Shown: positions 44,362 through 53,428, counted from the first letter of the stretch. The stretch: DNA of 64,000 bases from Gammaproteobacteria bacterium HGW-Gammaproteobacteria-4 (GCA_002839995.1 PGZC01000017.1:1-64000); one strand, 5' to 3'. Notes: a model not told the origin generated them from the letters alone. Translations and numbers: made by a program.

Positions 44362-45873
44362 ATGCGGATGGTTCTGGCTATTGCAGCACTGCTGATTGCG
44401 ACGTTTTCGACGCAGGCTTCCGTGACCACCAGCCCAACACCGGCATCGTCATCGACGGAGCAGGTGGATTTCACCCGAAAGGCGATCAGACGCGCGTACG
44501 ACCACGTACAAGGCAATAACATCCCCGACGCCATCGTTGCTCTGAACGACGCAATCCAATCCGATGGATTCGAGTACCTTCCCGGGGATACGCGCTACGC
44601 GGTTCTCGTGTTGGCAGCACAAGCAAATACAGAAAATGGCGATCACACCGCGGCGCATGCCCTATGGGTTCGGGCAAGTGAACTCGCTCAAGCAAACCGT
44701 AATACATGGCACAGCCGCCTCGCCGCCGCGTTCCGAAACAGGGACTATCCGGACAGCGCCCATTGCGTAACCACGATCGCCCGGCGTTGGCCGAAGACGC
44801 TGAACAAGATTCGCGATCAGGCGATCTATCGGATCGAAACCGAACTTGGCAAGGACGCAACACAAGCTGATGCGCGACAAGCTTTGCTCGAATCACTGTT
44901 CAACGCGAACTGGACGGACATCGATGGCGTGGCAAACAGATTTTGGCGCGATCTGGCGCAGATATTGCTGGCGAAGGACGACGTTCAACAGGCGGATCCC
45001 GTTGCAGCACGTATTCGGTCGGCACGAATCGCGATTACGATGCGCATCGACAAAAGTTTTGACCGCATTACCCAAGGCAACCCGGATCGTTACGACATCA
45101 ACCGCCTTGCCGCGGATGAGTTGGCCGCGGCACGAGTGGCGGTCGAGTCCACACCGGGCCAGCTCCGTCTGTGGGTTCGCCTGCAGCAGTTGTTGCTCGA
45201 CACACTTCAACATGACCAGGCACTGGCCATCGCCGACGACATCATCGCCAAGACCAAAGATGGGGACGGCAAATCGATCTACGAGGACTTCGATGACTAC
45301 TACATCTGGGTACTCAACCAAAGGGCCGAAGCGTTGGCGCGCCTCGGTCGCTGGGACGAAGTGGTAGAGCAACTCTCACGGGCTACCCGCAGGCCTGAGA
45401 ACGGGGGAATGAACGTCAGCCAGATTCTGAATCTCGGGTGGTATTACGCGTTCCTGGAGCAGCCCGCGAAAGCGTTGGACACGGTGTCCGAGCTCGGCGA
45501 GATGAGCCCCTACGGACGCATGCAGCTTGAGATGGTCAGACTCATGGCAGCACTTCAGCAAAAAGACGAAGCTGCCGTTGCGACGCACCTGACGTATATG
45601 CGCGAACACCGCGCAGACGCGATCAACACTTGGCAGAATGCGCTGTTGTTCAGTGGCGATCTGGACGCCGCGGGTGACCTGTTGGTCGAACGTCTGATCA
45701 GCGAGCAATGGCGTGGCGATGCACTTGCCAGCATGCAAGGATATGCCGACGTGCCGAGAACGCCCATGGAAGCCGTGCGCCTTCAACGCTGGCGCGAGGT
45801 GCTTGCCCAGCCCAAGGTGATCCAGGCACTCTCGGAAGTCGGCCGCATTGAAAACTTTGATCTTGCGGGATGA
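44362..45873 (+). CDS. Secreted TPR-like helical repeat protein, unknown function
   Basis: A 503-residue protein with a signal peptide (about 1-20, ending TQAS-V) and then helical repeats that resemble TPRs, for example GDHTAAHALWVRASELAQAN, LNQRAEALARLGRWDEVVEQ and LGWYYAFLEQPAKALDTVSE. No enzymatic motif is visible. AGAAGGGG precedes the ATG. It probably acts in the periplasm as a binding scaffold. R4 repeats flank it on both sides. Confidence 0.7.
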   Translation: MRMVLAIAALLIATFSTQASVTTSPTPASSSTEQVDFTRKAIRRAYDHVQGNNIPDAIVALNDAIQSDGFEYLPGDTRYAVLVLAAQANTENGDHTAAHALWVRASELAQANRNTWHSRLAAAFRNRDYPDSAHCVTTIARRWPKTLNKIRDQAIYRIETELGKDATQADARQALLESLFNANWTDIDGVANRFWRDLAQILLAKDDVQQADPVAARIRSARIAITMRIDKSFDRITQGNPDRYDINRLAADELAAARVAVESTPGQLRLWVRLQQLLLDTLQHDQALAIADDIIAKTKDGDGKSIYEDFDDYYIWVLNQRAEALARLGRWDEVVEQLSRATRRPENGGMNVSQILNLGWYYAFLEQPAKALDTVSELGEMSPYGRMQLEMVRLMAALQQKDEAAVATHLTYMREHRADAINTWQNALLFSGDLDAAGDLLVERLISEQWRGDALASMQGYADVPRTPMEAVRLQRWREVLAQPKVIQALSEVGRIENFDLAG

Positions 45874-45949
45874 ACCCGCGCACACGGCCGACATACTCCC
45901 CGCAACAGCCGGTCGAATTACCACACCACGCGCAAACATCGCATGGTTT

Positions 45950-45985
45950 TGTAGCCCGGGTTAGCGCGAAGCGCGTAACCCGGGA
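45950..45985. repeat. R4 palindrome
   Basis: GTAGCCCGGGTTAGCGCGAA ... CGTAACCCGGG between two convergent genes, a probable bidirectional terminator-like stem. Confidence 0.8.
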
Positions 45986-46009
45986 CCCGTGCATAAGCCG
46001 CAACGACCG

Positions 46010-46861
46010 TTAAATCGCGCCTCCATGCGCCAACACGAACTCGACCGCCGCGCACACGGCCGCCACCTGCGCGGCATTGCATTGCTCCGGCGTGGCGCGC
46101 GAGCTGTCGGGGTAGACCTCGGTGGTGGTGGTGTAACGCGCATTGGTGATGCCCGCGCACAAGCCGAGTTGCTTGAACGGATACAGGATGACGCCTGGCG
46201 CGACCACCGGTGAGCCGATGATTTCGCCGTTGCCGTCGGCCGGGGCGATGTGGGTGACCTTCGCCACCGCCGCAATCACCGCTTGCTGGAACGCGAGCTG
46301 CGGGTTTTCGGTATCGCCGACGCCATAGAAACCATCGGGAATCACGTCGGGCTCGAACGGCTTGCCATCGCGGGCGGCCAGCGCCGGGCGGAACTCGCTC
46401 TCATCGGTGTCGGTGGTTTCGTGCAAATCGATGTGCAACAAGAAGCGATCGCGCAGCGGCGCGACCAGGCGCATCAACGCCGCCGATTCTTCCGCCGGGC
46501 TGTTCTCGCGAAACGACCGGTTCGGATCGATGGCCTGCGCATTCCAGCGATGCTCGGCGAACTGCAAGGCACCATGCACGCCGCTGGTTTCATAGCCGTG
46601 CACCCCGCCAGTGACCAGCGCACAGGGCAGCGCATCGTTCCAGTTGTGGCTGCGCAGCGCCAACAACGGGTAGCTATCGGGCGGATAGTCCAGTTGTCCG
46701 TACGCGATCACATCAAATTGCGCGCGCAGCCTCTCGATCACGCTCAACACCTCGGCCGCGTAGCTGCGCTGGCGGGTCTGGCGCGCCAGCCAGGCGGCTC
46801 GTTCCGCTGCGCCCCAGGGCTGACCGGGTGTACCGATCGGGTAAGGAGATTGCGTGCTCAT
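46010..46861 (-). CDS. M14-family metallocarboxypeptidase with an apparent internal deletion
   Basis: A 283-residue soluble zinc peptidase-like protein: GGVHGYETSG (zinc His and Glu), IDPNRSFRENSPAEE, LLHIDLHETTDTDESEFRPA (zinc His) and RYTTTTEVYPDS. In family members I recall about 30 residues, including PCVSPWGYE, between the FLE/FAEH helix and RWNPQAIDPNRSF. Here the helix (GALQFAEH, to residue 104) joins directly to RWNAQAID. The frame is kept. The lost stretch is a core strand, so activity is doubtful. Confidence 0.8.
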   Translation of the reverse strand: MSTQSPYPIGTPGQPWGAAERAAWLARQTRQRSYAAEVLSVIERLRAQFDVIAYGQLDYPPDSYPLLALRSHNWNDALPCALVTGGVHGYETSGVHGALQFAEHRWNAQAIDPNRSFRENSPAEESAALMRLVAPLRDRFLLHIDLHETTDTDESEFRPALAARDGKPFEPDVIPDGFYGVGDTENPQLAFQQAVIAAVAKVTHIAPADGNGEIIGSPVVAPGVILYPFKQLGLCAGITNARYTTTTEVYPDSSRATPEQCNAAQVAAVCAAVEFVLAHGGAI

Positions 46862-46969
46862 CGAAGGCTCGGTTTGCGGAGACCGGGAAACTCTAGCATC
46901 CCGCCGACATGCGGGAACATCCGATCACGCCGCTCGCAGCACACCGATGCCGTTGTGCGGATGGTTCGT

Positions 46970-47219
46970 CTACAGGCGATACACCCATTGCGGCCGTGGC
47001 GGCTCGGGTACCGGCCATTCCGGGCATAGCGCCTCGACGACATCCATCAAATCGAGCCAATCGGCGATGGGAGCGGCACTCGGTGGCAAGGTCTGCGGCA
47101 GGCTACCATCGGCGACCAGGATCACTGGCGCGTCGCTGTCGATTCTGAATACGTTGTCAATGCGAGTCGCCTGTTTCGGAGTGGCCGAAATTGCACGCGG
47201 GCCATGAACCGCTGAGGTT
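46970..47219 (-). pseudogene. Probable C-terminal remnant of an unknown gene
   Basis: A frame without an ATG start but with good coding texture: TPKQATRIDNVFRID, VILVADGSLPQTLPPSAA and PIADWLDLMDVVEALCPEWP, ending PRPQWVYRL. The only usual start in the conserved part is a GTG at 47125, which would give 51 residues. I read it as the tail of a longer lost gene, but a small intact gene is possible. Confidence 0.4.
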
Positions 47220-47307
47220 CATGGAGAACTGCCTGTTCCGTGCCGAAACTGCTGAGGCCATGTACAAGAGTGAGGGTAACCTCTTGAAGCCGTCGCGATC
47301 AGCACCT

Positions 47308-47577
47308 GTCGCCCACAGGGTGGGCTCCCACAAAAAGCGGTCGCGCTCACTGTAGGAGCCCACCCTGTGGGCGACAGGTGGCGCAACACCGCGACATGAT
47401 GGGTCGCCGCAGCAGGTTTCGGGAGATCCCTTGAGGATCATGGAGACGAGCGAAGCAACGTGGCAATCCAGGAATGCTCGGGACAACAAGATACTGGATT
47501 GCTTCGCTGCGCCGCACAGGAATGTGCAAGTGCCGCGCGCGCATGAATGCGCAAGAGCGGCCGCTCGCAATGACGCC
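47308..47577. repeat. R1 facing pair followed by degenerate R3
   Basis: R1 copies at 47308-47331 and 47352-47375, then a worn R3 at 47437-47577 (TGGAGACGAGCGAAGCAACG ... GCTCGCAATGACG). No gene from 47220 to 47640. Confidence 0.75.
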
Positions 47578-47640
47578 GCAAAGAACTTGTTCAGAGCATC
47601 CTTAGCGTAATGATCAGGGCTGATACGCACCCCACGCGAT

Positions 47641-48198
47641 CTACCCCCGCCAATTCGCGTGGCTGTCCCAGAAGGCAACGCTGCGCTGGTAGGCCGCGCG
47701 ATCCACCGCCACGCCGGAGCCGCCTTCCGCCACGCCGAGCGCATTGCGCATCATGGTGATTGGTGTCATCGGCATTTCCTCGGGCTCGGTGGTGTACATG
47801 CAGCCGACCACACCCCAGTCGGCCGCGATCGACGTGCCTTCCTTCGCCAACTGCTCGCGGCTGTAGAGGATCACGATCAGGTACTCCGCCACCGGCGGCT
47901 CCACGCCCTCGAACCAGCGCACCAGCACCGGCAACTCGTCGGCACTGCGCGCCTCGTAGCCGGAACACAGCAAGTGGCGGTTGTGCTCGGTGATCGGCAC
48001 TGTGAGGCAGCGCGTCGAAGTCCAGTTGCGATGCACGTGCAGCTTGCAGAACGGCGCATAGCCATCCAGCACCCGCAGCGGCGGCATCGCGTTCAGATGC
48101 CGCTCGAACGCCTCGGGCGTGATGTCCTGGATCGTGTTGCGGCGCGGCTCGCGCGGAAACAGACGGGTTCGGGCGAAGTCGGTGAGGAAGATGGACAT
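47641..48198 (-). CDS. DUF3228 family protein
   Basis: A 185-residue soluble protein: SIFLTDFARTRLFPREPRRN at the start, then YAPFCKLHVHRNWT, YLIVILYSREQLAKEG, DWGVVGCMYTTEPEEMPM and PITMMRNALG. These mark DUF3228, whose function is unknown. The ATG at 48198 matches the family start; the longer frame does not. Confidence 0.82.
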   Translation of the reverse strand: MSIFLTDFARTRLFPREPRRNTIQDITPEAFERHLNAMPPLRVLDGYAPFCKLHVHRNWTSTRCLTVPITEHNRHLLCSGYEARSADELPVLVRWFEGVEPPVAEYLIVILYSREQLAKEGTSIAADWGVVGCMYTTEPEEMPMTPITMMRNALGVAEGGSGVAVDRAAYQRSVAFWDSHANWRG

Positions 48199-48373
48199 AG
48201 GTAGCAAGGCCAACGGCAGGCTGGACAGTGGTGACATTGTGCACCACCTCGCCAGATTGCCACTCCGGCACACGCGCAGCGCAGCCAAAACCCCACACAG
48301 CCACCTTTCGGCTTAAACCGTGCGCTCGTGTTGCTGAATTGGCTATTCTTGCCGCTACAAAAAGGGAAAGCCG

Positions 48374-49183
48374 ATGGCACGTCGCAGACAAAGCGGATTG
48401 GATCTGATCGCAGCACTACCATGGCCGATGGGCGTTGCTGCGGGCCTGATCGGGTACTGGGTAATTCGATATGGCATAGGGATCTACCTGTCCAGCGTCG
48501 GTGGGCAAATGCTCCAAGGCCTGGCGCATGGCCTGAGTGCAGGCGCATTCGTGCCGATGGCTTGGCTGTGGCTTGGTGCCTGCTGGCTGGCGGCGTTCGT
48601 TTCATTCCGGCGCAGAATGACACGGCAGCGACTCTTGGCGACGCAGCGCAATCTGGATGATCTGCGCGCACTGAGCTGGCAACAGTTCGAACAGCTGGTC
48701 GGCGAAGCCTTCCGACGGCAGGGCTATGCTGTCGAAGAGACAGGCCAAGGCGGCGCGGATGGTGGCATCGATCTGATTCTCAGGCGCGGCGGACGCACCG
48801 AACTGGTTCAGTGCAAGCAATGGCGCAATCGTCAAGTCAGCGTAGCGGTGGTGCGCGAAATGTGGGGGCTGCTCGCACACCACAACGCTGCCGGTATCAA
48901 GATCGTCTGCATCGGCGCATTCACCAAGGACGCAACAACATTTGCAGCAGGCAAAGCGATCGAACTGATCCATGGCGAACGTCTGCTCGAACTCGTGACA
49001 GCAAGTCAGCGCAAGGCTTCCGAACAGCCCACCGCCTCAGCCGCTCCAGATCTCGCTCCTGCATCAATGCCCTCGTGCCCAAGCTGCGGCCAACCGATGG
49101 TGGCACGCAAGAACAAGAACACCGGACAGGCTTTCCTGGGTTGCGTAAGCTTTCCGCGTTGTCGCGGAACGAGGCCTTCGTAG
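48374..49183 (+). CDS. Membrane-anchored Mrr-type nuclease with topoisomerase-like zinc finger
   Basis: A 269-residue protein. Two membrane helices (about 10-35 and 50-75) are followed by an Mrr-type PD-(D/E)xK nuclease domain (about 92-205). The domain has WQQFEQLVGEAFRRQGY, then GADGGIDLIL (Asp) and LVQCKQW (Gln-Cys-Lys core), then the VVREMWGLLAHHNA helix. The C-terminal zinc finger CPSCGQPMV...FLGC..FPRCRGT resembles topoisomerase I zinc fingers. Relatives are annotated as restriction endonucleases but no modification gene is near, so it may cut modified or incoming DNA at the membrane. Confidence 0.82.
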   Translation: MARRRQSGLDLIAALPWPMGVAAGLIGYWVIRYGIGIYLSSVGGQMLQGLAHGLSAGAFVPMAWLWLGACWLAAFVSFRRRMTRQRLLATQRNLDDLRALSWQQFEQLVGEAFRRQGYAVEETGQGGADGGIDLILRRGGRTELVQCKQWRNRQVSVAVVREMWGLLAHHNAAGIKIVCIGAFTKDATTFAAGKAIELIHGERLLELVTASQRKASEQPTASAAPDLAPASMPSCPSCGQPMVARKNKNTGQAFLGCVSFPRCRGTRPS

Positions 49184-49294
49184 GCAGCACACATAGCGCA
49201 TTAGCCGAAAGCACCATGCGTCGCGTCACCATTGCTCTGTCAGGCTGCGTTTCCCCGTCCGGAATCGTTGCTCTATCCCCTATCGTCTCGGTCC

Positions 49295-50191
49295 TTATCG
49301 CGGACACGCCAGCCGCTGCGCATTGCTCGTCGACCCGCGTGTGTCCTGCACCTCTACTTGCTGGCGCACTTCAGGGTGGCTTCGCATCAGTTCGCATGCC
49401 CGGCGGACGGCGTTCTGGACCTGGGAAGCGGATGCATTACCCATGCCGAGCATCAAGCTGCGATCGGGCAGCCAAGCGGTTGACGTTACCCCGTCAATGG
49501 CCCTGGCCTCGGCACGAAGTCGTTCGAGTTGCACAATTGCGTCACCATCAAGGCGCGTGGGCGGTGTAACTATGGTGTTCTCAAACCTTTGCACGGGCTG
49601 TGGTTGTGGCACATTTGCCGCGAGCCAACTATTGGCGCAGTAGAAGTCATAACCGGCCAACGAGTCTTTGAGCCCGCGCACGTCAAATTGCGCCGACAAA
49701 ATTGGACCGTCGGCAGTCACCGTGTCCAGGCGCACGCGCTTGGCACCGAGCACCTCGCGGACCAGCGGCAACGCGCCCTCAATGCGATACAAGCCTGACG
49801 CGCGAGTCAACGTCATCGTGCGCGGCGCACCACCGTCCAGCGTGATCATTGCCCGAAGCTCACCACGCACCGGTAACGGCGTAGTCGATGCCATCGTCGC
49901 CGAGAACCGCAGCATCACGTCGGATTCACGCCCCCGGCAGAGCAATATCAACTGCGGCACATAGCGGCGACCCTGTGCGTCCCAATGGCTGCCACTCATC
50001 GTGCCGTCGATCGACGCCATGAAGTTGCCCGACAGATTGGTCAGGTGCTGATTCGACGGCAACGCAAACGCCTTTGCGACGCCCTGCTTCATCACGCTAT
50101 TCAGCGACTGATCGATCTTGTCTTCGTTCGTGCAAGCGATCAATACAACGGCCATCGTCATCGCGGCAATGGTTTTCAGCAATACGCTCAT
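49295..50191 (-). CDS. Predicted lipoprotein, unknown function
   Basis: A 298-residue protein with a lipoprotein signal: hydrophobic stretch then VVLIAC-TNED, with the lipobox Cys at about residue 20. The mature part is a beta-rich domain of about 190 residues and a C-terminal helical region (LERLRAEARAIDGVTSTAWL). GGGAGGG precedes the ATG at 50191. No family recognised. Confidence 0.72.
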   Translation of the reverse strand: MSVLLKTIAAMTMAVVLIACTNEDKIDQSLNSVMKQGVAKAFALPSNQHLTNLSGNFMASIDGTMSGSHWDAQGRRYVPQLILLCRGRESDVMLRFSATMASTTPLPVRGELRAMITLDGGAPRTMTLTRASGLYRIEGALPLVREVLGAKRVRLDTVTADGPILSAQFDVRGLKDSLAGYDFYCANSWLAANVPQPQPVQRFENTIVTPPTRLDGDAIVQLERLRAEARAIDGVTSTAWLPDRSLMLGMGNASASQVQNAVRRACELMRSHPEVRQQVEVQDTRGSTSNAQRLACPR

Positions 50192-50317
50192 GGCATCGCC
50201 CTCCCTAAAAACAGTCATGGACATCATTTCCTGAAGTACAACGATCAACCTTTGAGACTGAGCGCGCTCCGACTACCGGTCTTTGCTAACCTGGTCATCA
50301 TCTAACGAGGCAATGAC

Positions 50318-51202
50318 ATGGCCAAGGCAATCTTCACCTTTTCCGAAAGCTCTGCCTACGACGATCAACCGGAGCTACGCTATCACTTTCCGCGCACCTA
50401 TCTCAGGCAGGTAAATCAGACGATTGACGACTGGGTGCTGTACTACGAACCTCGGCGCACGTCTGGCCCGTCGAGTTCATCCGGTCGACAAGCCTATTTT
50501 GCGACAGCCCGTGTCATCCGAGTGGTACCAGACTCAGATCGCGCCGACCACTACTACGCTTATGTGAGTGACTTCATGGAATTCGACCGTGCGGTTGCGT
50601 TCCGGAAATCCGATCGATACTACGAATCCGGTCTGGTCAAGACGGATGGTTCGACCAACAAGGGTTTGTTCGGCCGTTCGGTACGCCAGATTCCTGAAAA
50701 AGAATTTCAATCGATAATCGAAGCCGGCTTTGTGCGTGAAATGGAACCTTGGGAACGTACCGATCACCTGGCAGAACCCGTAGTGGAATATGTTGTCCAT
50801 CCCACCATCGAGAGGCTGGTTTCAACCAAGTTCCGTGAGGAGGCGTTCCGCCGCCACGTACGACGAGCCTACGACAACCGCTGCGCCGTTACCGGGCTGC
50901 GACTTATCAATGGCGGCGGCCGTCCCGAAGTACAGGCGGCGCATATCCGTCCTGTTGAAGCAGACGGGCCCGACACGGTCCGCAATGGCTTGGCATTGAC
51001 CAGTACAGTGCACTGGCTGTTTGATCGCGGCCTGATATCGATCGCCGATGATTACCGCATTTTGTTGTCACCACAAGGGTTGCCGGATGACCTGGCCAGC
51101 TTGATTAAACCCAATAACCAACTGCTGGTACCAGAATCGTCTAAATGGCGTCCGCATCCGACCTACTTGTCGTGGCACCGCGAAAATCGATGGAAGCGTT
51201 GA
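50318..51202 (+). CDS. HNH endonuclease with an EVE/PUA-like N-terminal domain
   Basis: A 294-residue protein. The N-terminal half (about 15-140; DWVLYYEPRR, GRQAYFATARVI, HYYAYVSDFMEFDRAVAF) has the spacing of EVE/PUA-like domains that read modified bases; this is inference. The C-terminal HNH nuclease is clear: CAVTGLRLINGGG, AAHIRPVEADGPDTVRNGL and LTSTVHWLFDRG. It probably cuts particular DNA, perhaps modification-dependently. It overlaps the following HNH gene. Confidence 0.82.
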   Translation: MAKAIFTFSESSAYDDQPELRYHFPRTYLRQVNQTIDDWVLYYEPRRTSGPSSSSGRQAYFATARVIRVVPDSDRADHYYAYVSDFMEFDRAVAFRKSDRYYESGLVKTDGSTNKGLFGRSVRQIPEKEFQSIIEAGFVREMEPWERTDHLAEPVVEYVVHPTIERLVSTKFREEAFRRHVRRAYDNRCAVTGLRLINGGGRPEVQAAHIRPVEADGPDTVRNGLALTSTVHWLFDRGLISIADDYRILLSPQGLPDDLASLIKPNNQLLVPESSKWRPHPTYLSWHRENRWKR

Positions 51203-51822
51203 CAGGGAGAGTTGCCGAATTCGCCAAGGCGGCATCTCTGGGGGTTGCCAGCTTTAGCTATCAGGGCTGCTATCTGGCGGGCATCTCCGATGCACTGGGG
51301 CATCTGCTGCTGGCCTTGACTGAAGCGGACGCGTTGGCGGTGAACGAACAAGATCGTCTCGCTGAGCCGGAACTCGACGGCCAGGTGCTCGAAGACATTC
51401 ATCACATCGAAGCCGACCAGAGCATCCCGGTGACGCAGCGCATGCAACTGGCGAAGGCGCGTATCGGACAGGGGCTGTTTCGCAAACGCGTGATCCTGCT
51501 CGATCAGGCCTGCCGCGTGACGGGCGTCAGCGACAAGCGTGTGCTGATCGCAAGCCACATCAAGCCGTGGAAGTACGCCAGCAACGCCGAACGCATCAGC
51601 GGTTACAACGGCATCCTGCTCTCGCCGCATGTGGACGCCCTGTTCGATGATCGCCTGATCACCTTCGAGGACGATGGCACGATGCACGTGCACCCATCGC
51701 TGCCGCCGGATGTGCTCGACCGATGGTCGATCGATCCGTCGCGGCGCGTGAACGCGTTCCGGCCGGAGCAATCCGGCTTCCTGTTGCATCATCGCGAATT
51801 GTTCGCGAAGAAGATTGCGTAG
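51190..51822 (+). CDS. Second HNH endonuclease
   Basis: A 210-residue protein with a C-terminal HNH domain: ARIGQGLFRKRVI, CRVTGVSDKRVLIASHIKPW, YNGILLSPHVDALFDDRLI and FEDDG. The first 60 residues match nothing I recognise. ATG choices are 51190 (overlapping the previous stop by 13 bases) and 51145; I prefer 51190. It forms a two-gene unit with the preceding nuclease. Confidence 0.78.
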   Translation: MEALTGRVAEFAKAASLGVASFSYQGCYLAGISDALGHLLLALTEADALAVNEQDRLAEPELDGQVLEDIHHIEADQSIPVTQRMQLAKARIGQGLFRKRVILLDQACRVTGVSDKRVLIASHIKPWKYASNAERISGYNGILLSPHVDALFDDRLITFEDDGTMHVHPSLPPDVLDRWSIDPSRRVNAFRPEQSGFLLHHRELFAKKIA

Positions 51823-51852
51823 GCCGCGACAATCATGACGTGCGAGCGTGTG

Positions 51853-51891
51853 GCAATCCCGGGTTACGGCCTGCGGCCGAACCCGGGCTAC
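51853..51891. repeat. R4 palindrome
   Basis: GCAATCCCGGGTTACGGCC ... GGCCGAACCCGGGCTAC, between the HNH gene and the convergent barrel gene. Confidence 0.8.
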
Positions 51892-51971
51892 CAAAGCCAT
51901 GGCGGCCGCGTGCCGGGGAACTCGCGAATCGAAGGCGGATTCGTAGTGCGCTTTGCGTCGGTTAGCGTTGC

Positions 51972-52526
51972 TCAGAAAGCAAATTCAAAGCCCACGCCAA
52001 TGCGATCGACATCGAAACTCTTGAACTCGTAGCGATCCAGATTCACGCTCAGGCTGTAACGCCGGCTGAAGGTGTAGCCGACGCCGATGCCGTAGTAGAG
52101 CTCGGTGCTGGTGCCAGACAGTTCGCCATCGGCGCGGTGCAGTCCGCCGCGCGCCTGGCCGAAAAACCCGCTGTCGCCGAGCGTTGTGCGCGCGGCGAGG
52201 CCGAGCTCGAGACTGTCGAGATTACCCTCTGCTGGCAGAAAAACCTGCGCGGGGCAAAACCGCCCGGGAGGACAGACGAACGGAGCGAATACAAACTCGC
52301 CAAAGTCGTTGTAGCCGGTTTCCACCGCCAGCCAGGGCAGAACGCGCCAACCAAGGCCAAGGCCAAACCCGGTGTCGCTGTCATCGATCAGCGGGGCGAT
52401 GGAGTCGTTGATGTTGGAACTGCCGACACTGCCACGCACGTAAAAGCCGGTGTCCTGGGCATGCGCGGCGCTGGCGAAAAGACCGAAACTCAAACCCGTC
52501 ACGGTGGCAAGCAACAGATTGCGCAT
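51972..52526 (-). CDS. Outer-membrane beta-barrel protein (OmpA/OmpW-like small porin fold)
   Basis: A 184-residue exported protein. The signal peptide ends ASAAHAQ (about 20-23). The mature part is alternating beta strands, starting GFYVRGSVG and ending with GFEFAF, with the terminal aromatic Phe typical of outer-membrane barrels. About eight strands fit an OmpA-type barrel. The ATG at 52526 gives a clean signal sequence. Confidence 0.85.
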   Translation of the reverse strand: MRNLLLATVTGLSFGLFASAAHAQDTGFYVRGSVGSSNINDSIAPLIDDSDTGFGLGLGWRVLPWLAVETGYNDFGEFVFAPFVCPPGRFCPAQVFLPAEGNLDSLELGLAARTTLGDSGFFGQARGGLHRADGELSGTSTELYYGIGVGYTFSRRYSLSVNLDRYEFKSFDVDRIGVGFEFAF

Positions 52527-52701
52527 ACATTCGATCCTTGAAGACGCGGGGGGTGGTGCGGCGGCGATTATGTACCACCTTAGGCTTCCCACGCTATCGC
52601 ACCAGCAGCACAGGCATTCGCTCGGCGCGACGCGTTGGCGATGCGTCTACGTGCGTGTTCCATGAGCATGCGGTTGGTTTCGAGTGCAGCCGCGAGGTGC
52701 G

Positions 52702-52900
52702 TCAGGCAGCGATCTGCTCTAACGAGCAGTGCGACACGTCGGCGCGCTCGCTCGCGTGCTCCATGGTCAACGCGCAGATGTTGCCGTCGGCATCCAGGTC
52801 GAGCTGGGTGTTTTCATCGAGGTCGCGTGTCTCGACGATGCCGCCGGGGCGGAATTCGATGTATGAGCGTGTCCGTTTCGCGGAAGTACGTGATCTTCAG
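52702..52900 (-). pseudogene. DUF2283 protein, frameshifted
   Basis: The DUF2283 pattern can be read in two frames: KITYFRETDTL from 52900, then after one extra base near 52862-52868 YIEFRPGGIVETRDLDENTQ and the end VSHCSLEQIAA. The first codon is CTG rather than ATG. DUF2283 proteins often accompany toxin-like DUF4258 genes. It follows the DUF2442 gene after 37 bases. Confidence 0.65.
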
Positions 52901-52937
52901 GGAACGAGCAGACCACTGCTTCCCAATTCGCTCGTGC

Positions 52938-53207
52938 TCAAGCGGCAGCGGCGTTGTTGTGGAGCATCCCCTGCTCCTTCAGCCGCCGGTGCAGCGACTC
53001 CGCGCTTAGATCGAAGCCATTCGGCCACGCCAGCGCACCCACCTCGATGAAGCATTGGGCGAAGAAGTTCGGGTCGCTTAGCGGTGCAGTCATCTCGGTG
53101 CCTGCCTCGACGAAGGGAGCAAAGTCGTAAACACCCCACGCCCCATCTGAGAACCGCAACAAGAGCTGCGTGCCTTCCTTCTTCTCGATCGCGGTCAGCT
53201 TAATCAT
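52938..53207 (-). CDS. DUF2442 protein
   Basis: An 89-residue protein with the DUF2442 pattern: LLLRFSDGAWGVYDFAPFVE, FFAQCFIEVGALAWPNG and FDLSAESLHRR. These often follow a DUF4160 gene, and a remnant of one overlaps its start. Function unknown; possibly a toxin-antitoxin-like pair. Confidence 0.85.
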   Translation of the reverse strand: MIKLTAIEKKEGTQLLLRFSDGAWGVYDFAPFVEAGTEMTAPLSDPNFFAQCFIEVGALAWPNGFDLSAESLHRRLKEQGMLHNNAAAA

Positions 53208-53290
53208 TGTCAGCTCCGGGTATCCGGCTCAGCGGACGCAATGCCTGTGCGCTGGCCCAATTCTGCTCCAACGCCGCCCGATGGACGAGA
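53200..53290 (-). pseudogene. DUF4160 protein, C-terminal remnant
   Basis: About 28 codons matching the end of DUF4160 proteins (VHRAALEQNWASAQALRPLS, then RIPGAD), stopping at a TAA that overlaps the DUF2442 ATG. No start or N-terminal part was found upstream. Confidence 0.45.
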
Positions 53291-53428
53291 CAGCATGCGC
53301 GATGCGAAAGTGGATCGAATCAAACGCCGGCCGCTCCGACGTACCCACGCGTCTGCGGCGCGCGCACATCCATACGCAGCGCAGGCGTGGATACGACAGC
53401 GCTCGCCGCCATGTGGCATGGTCGCAAG

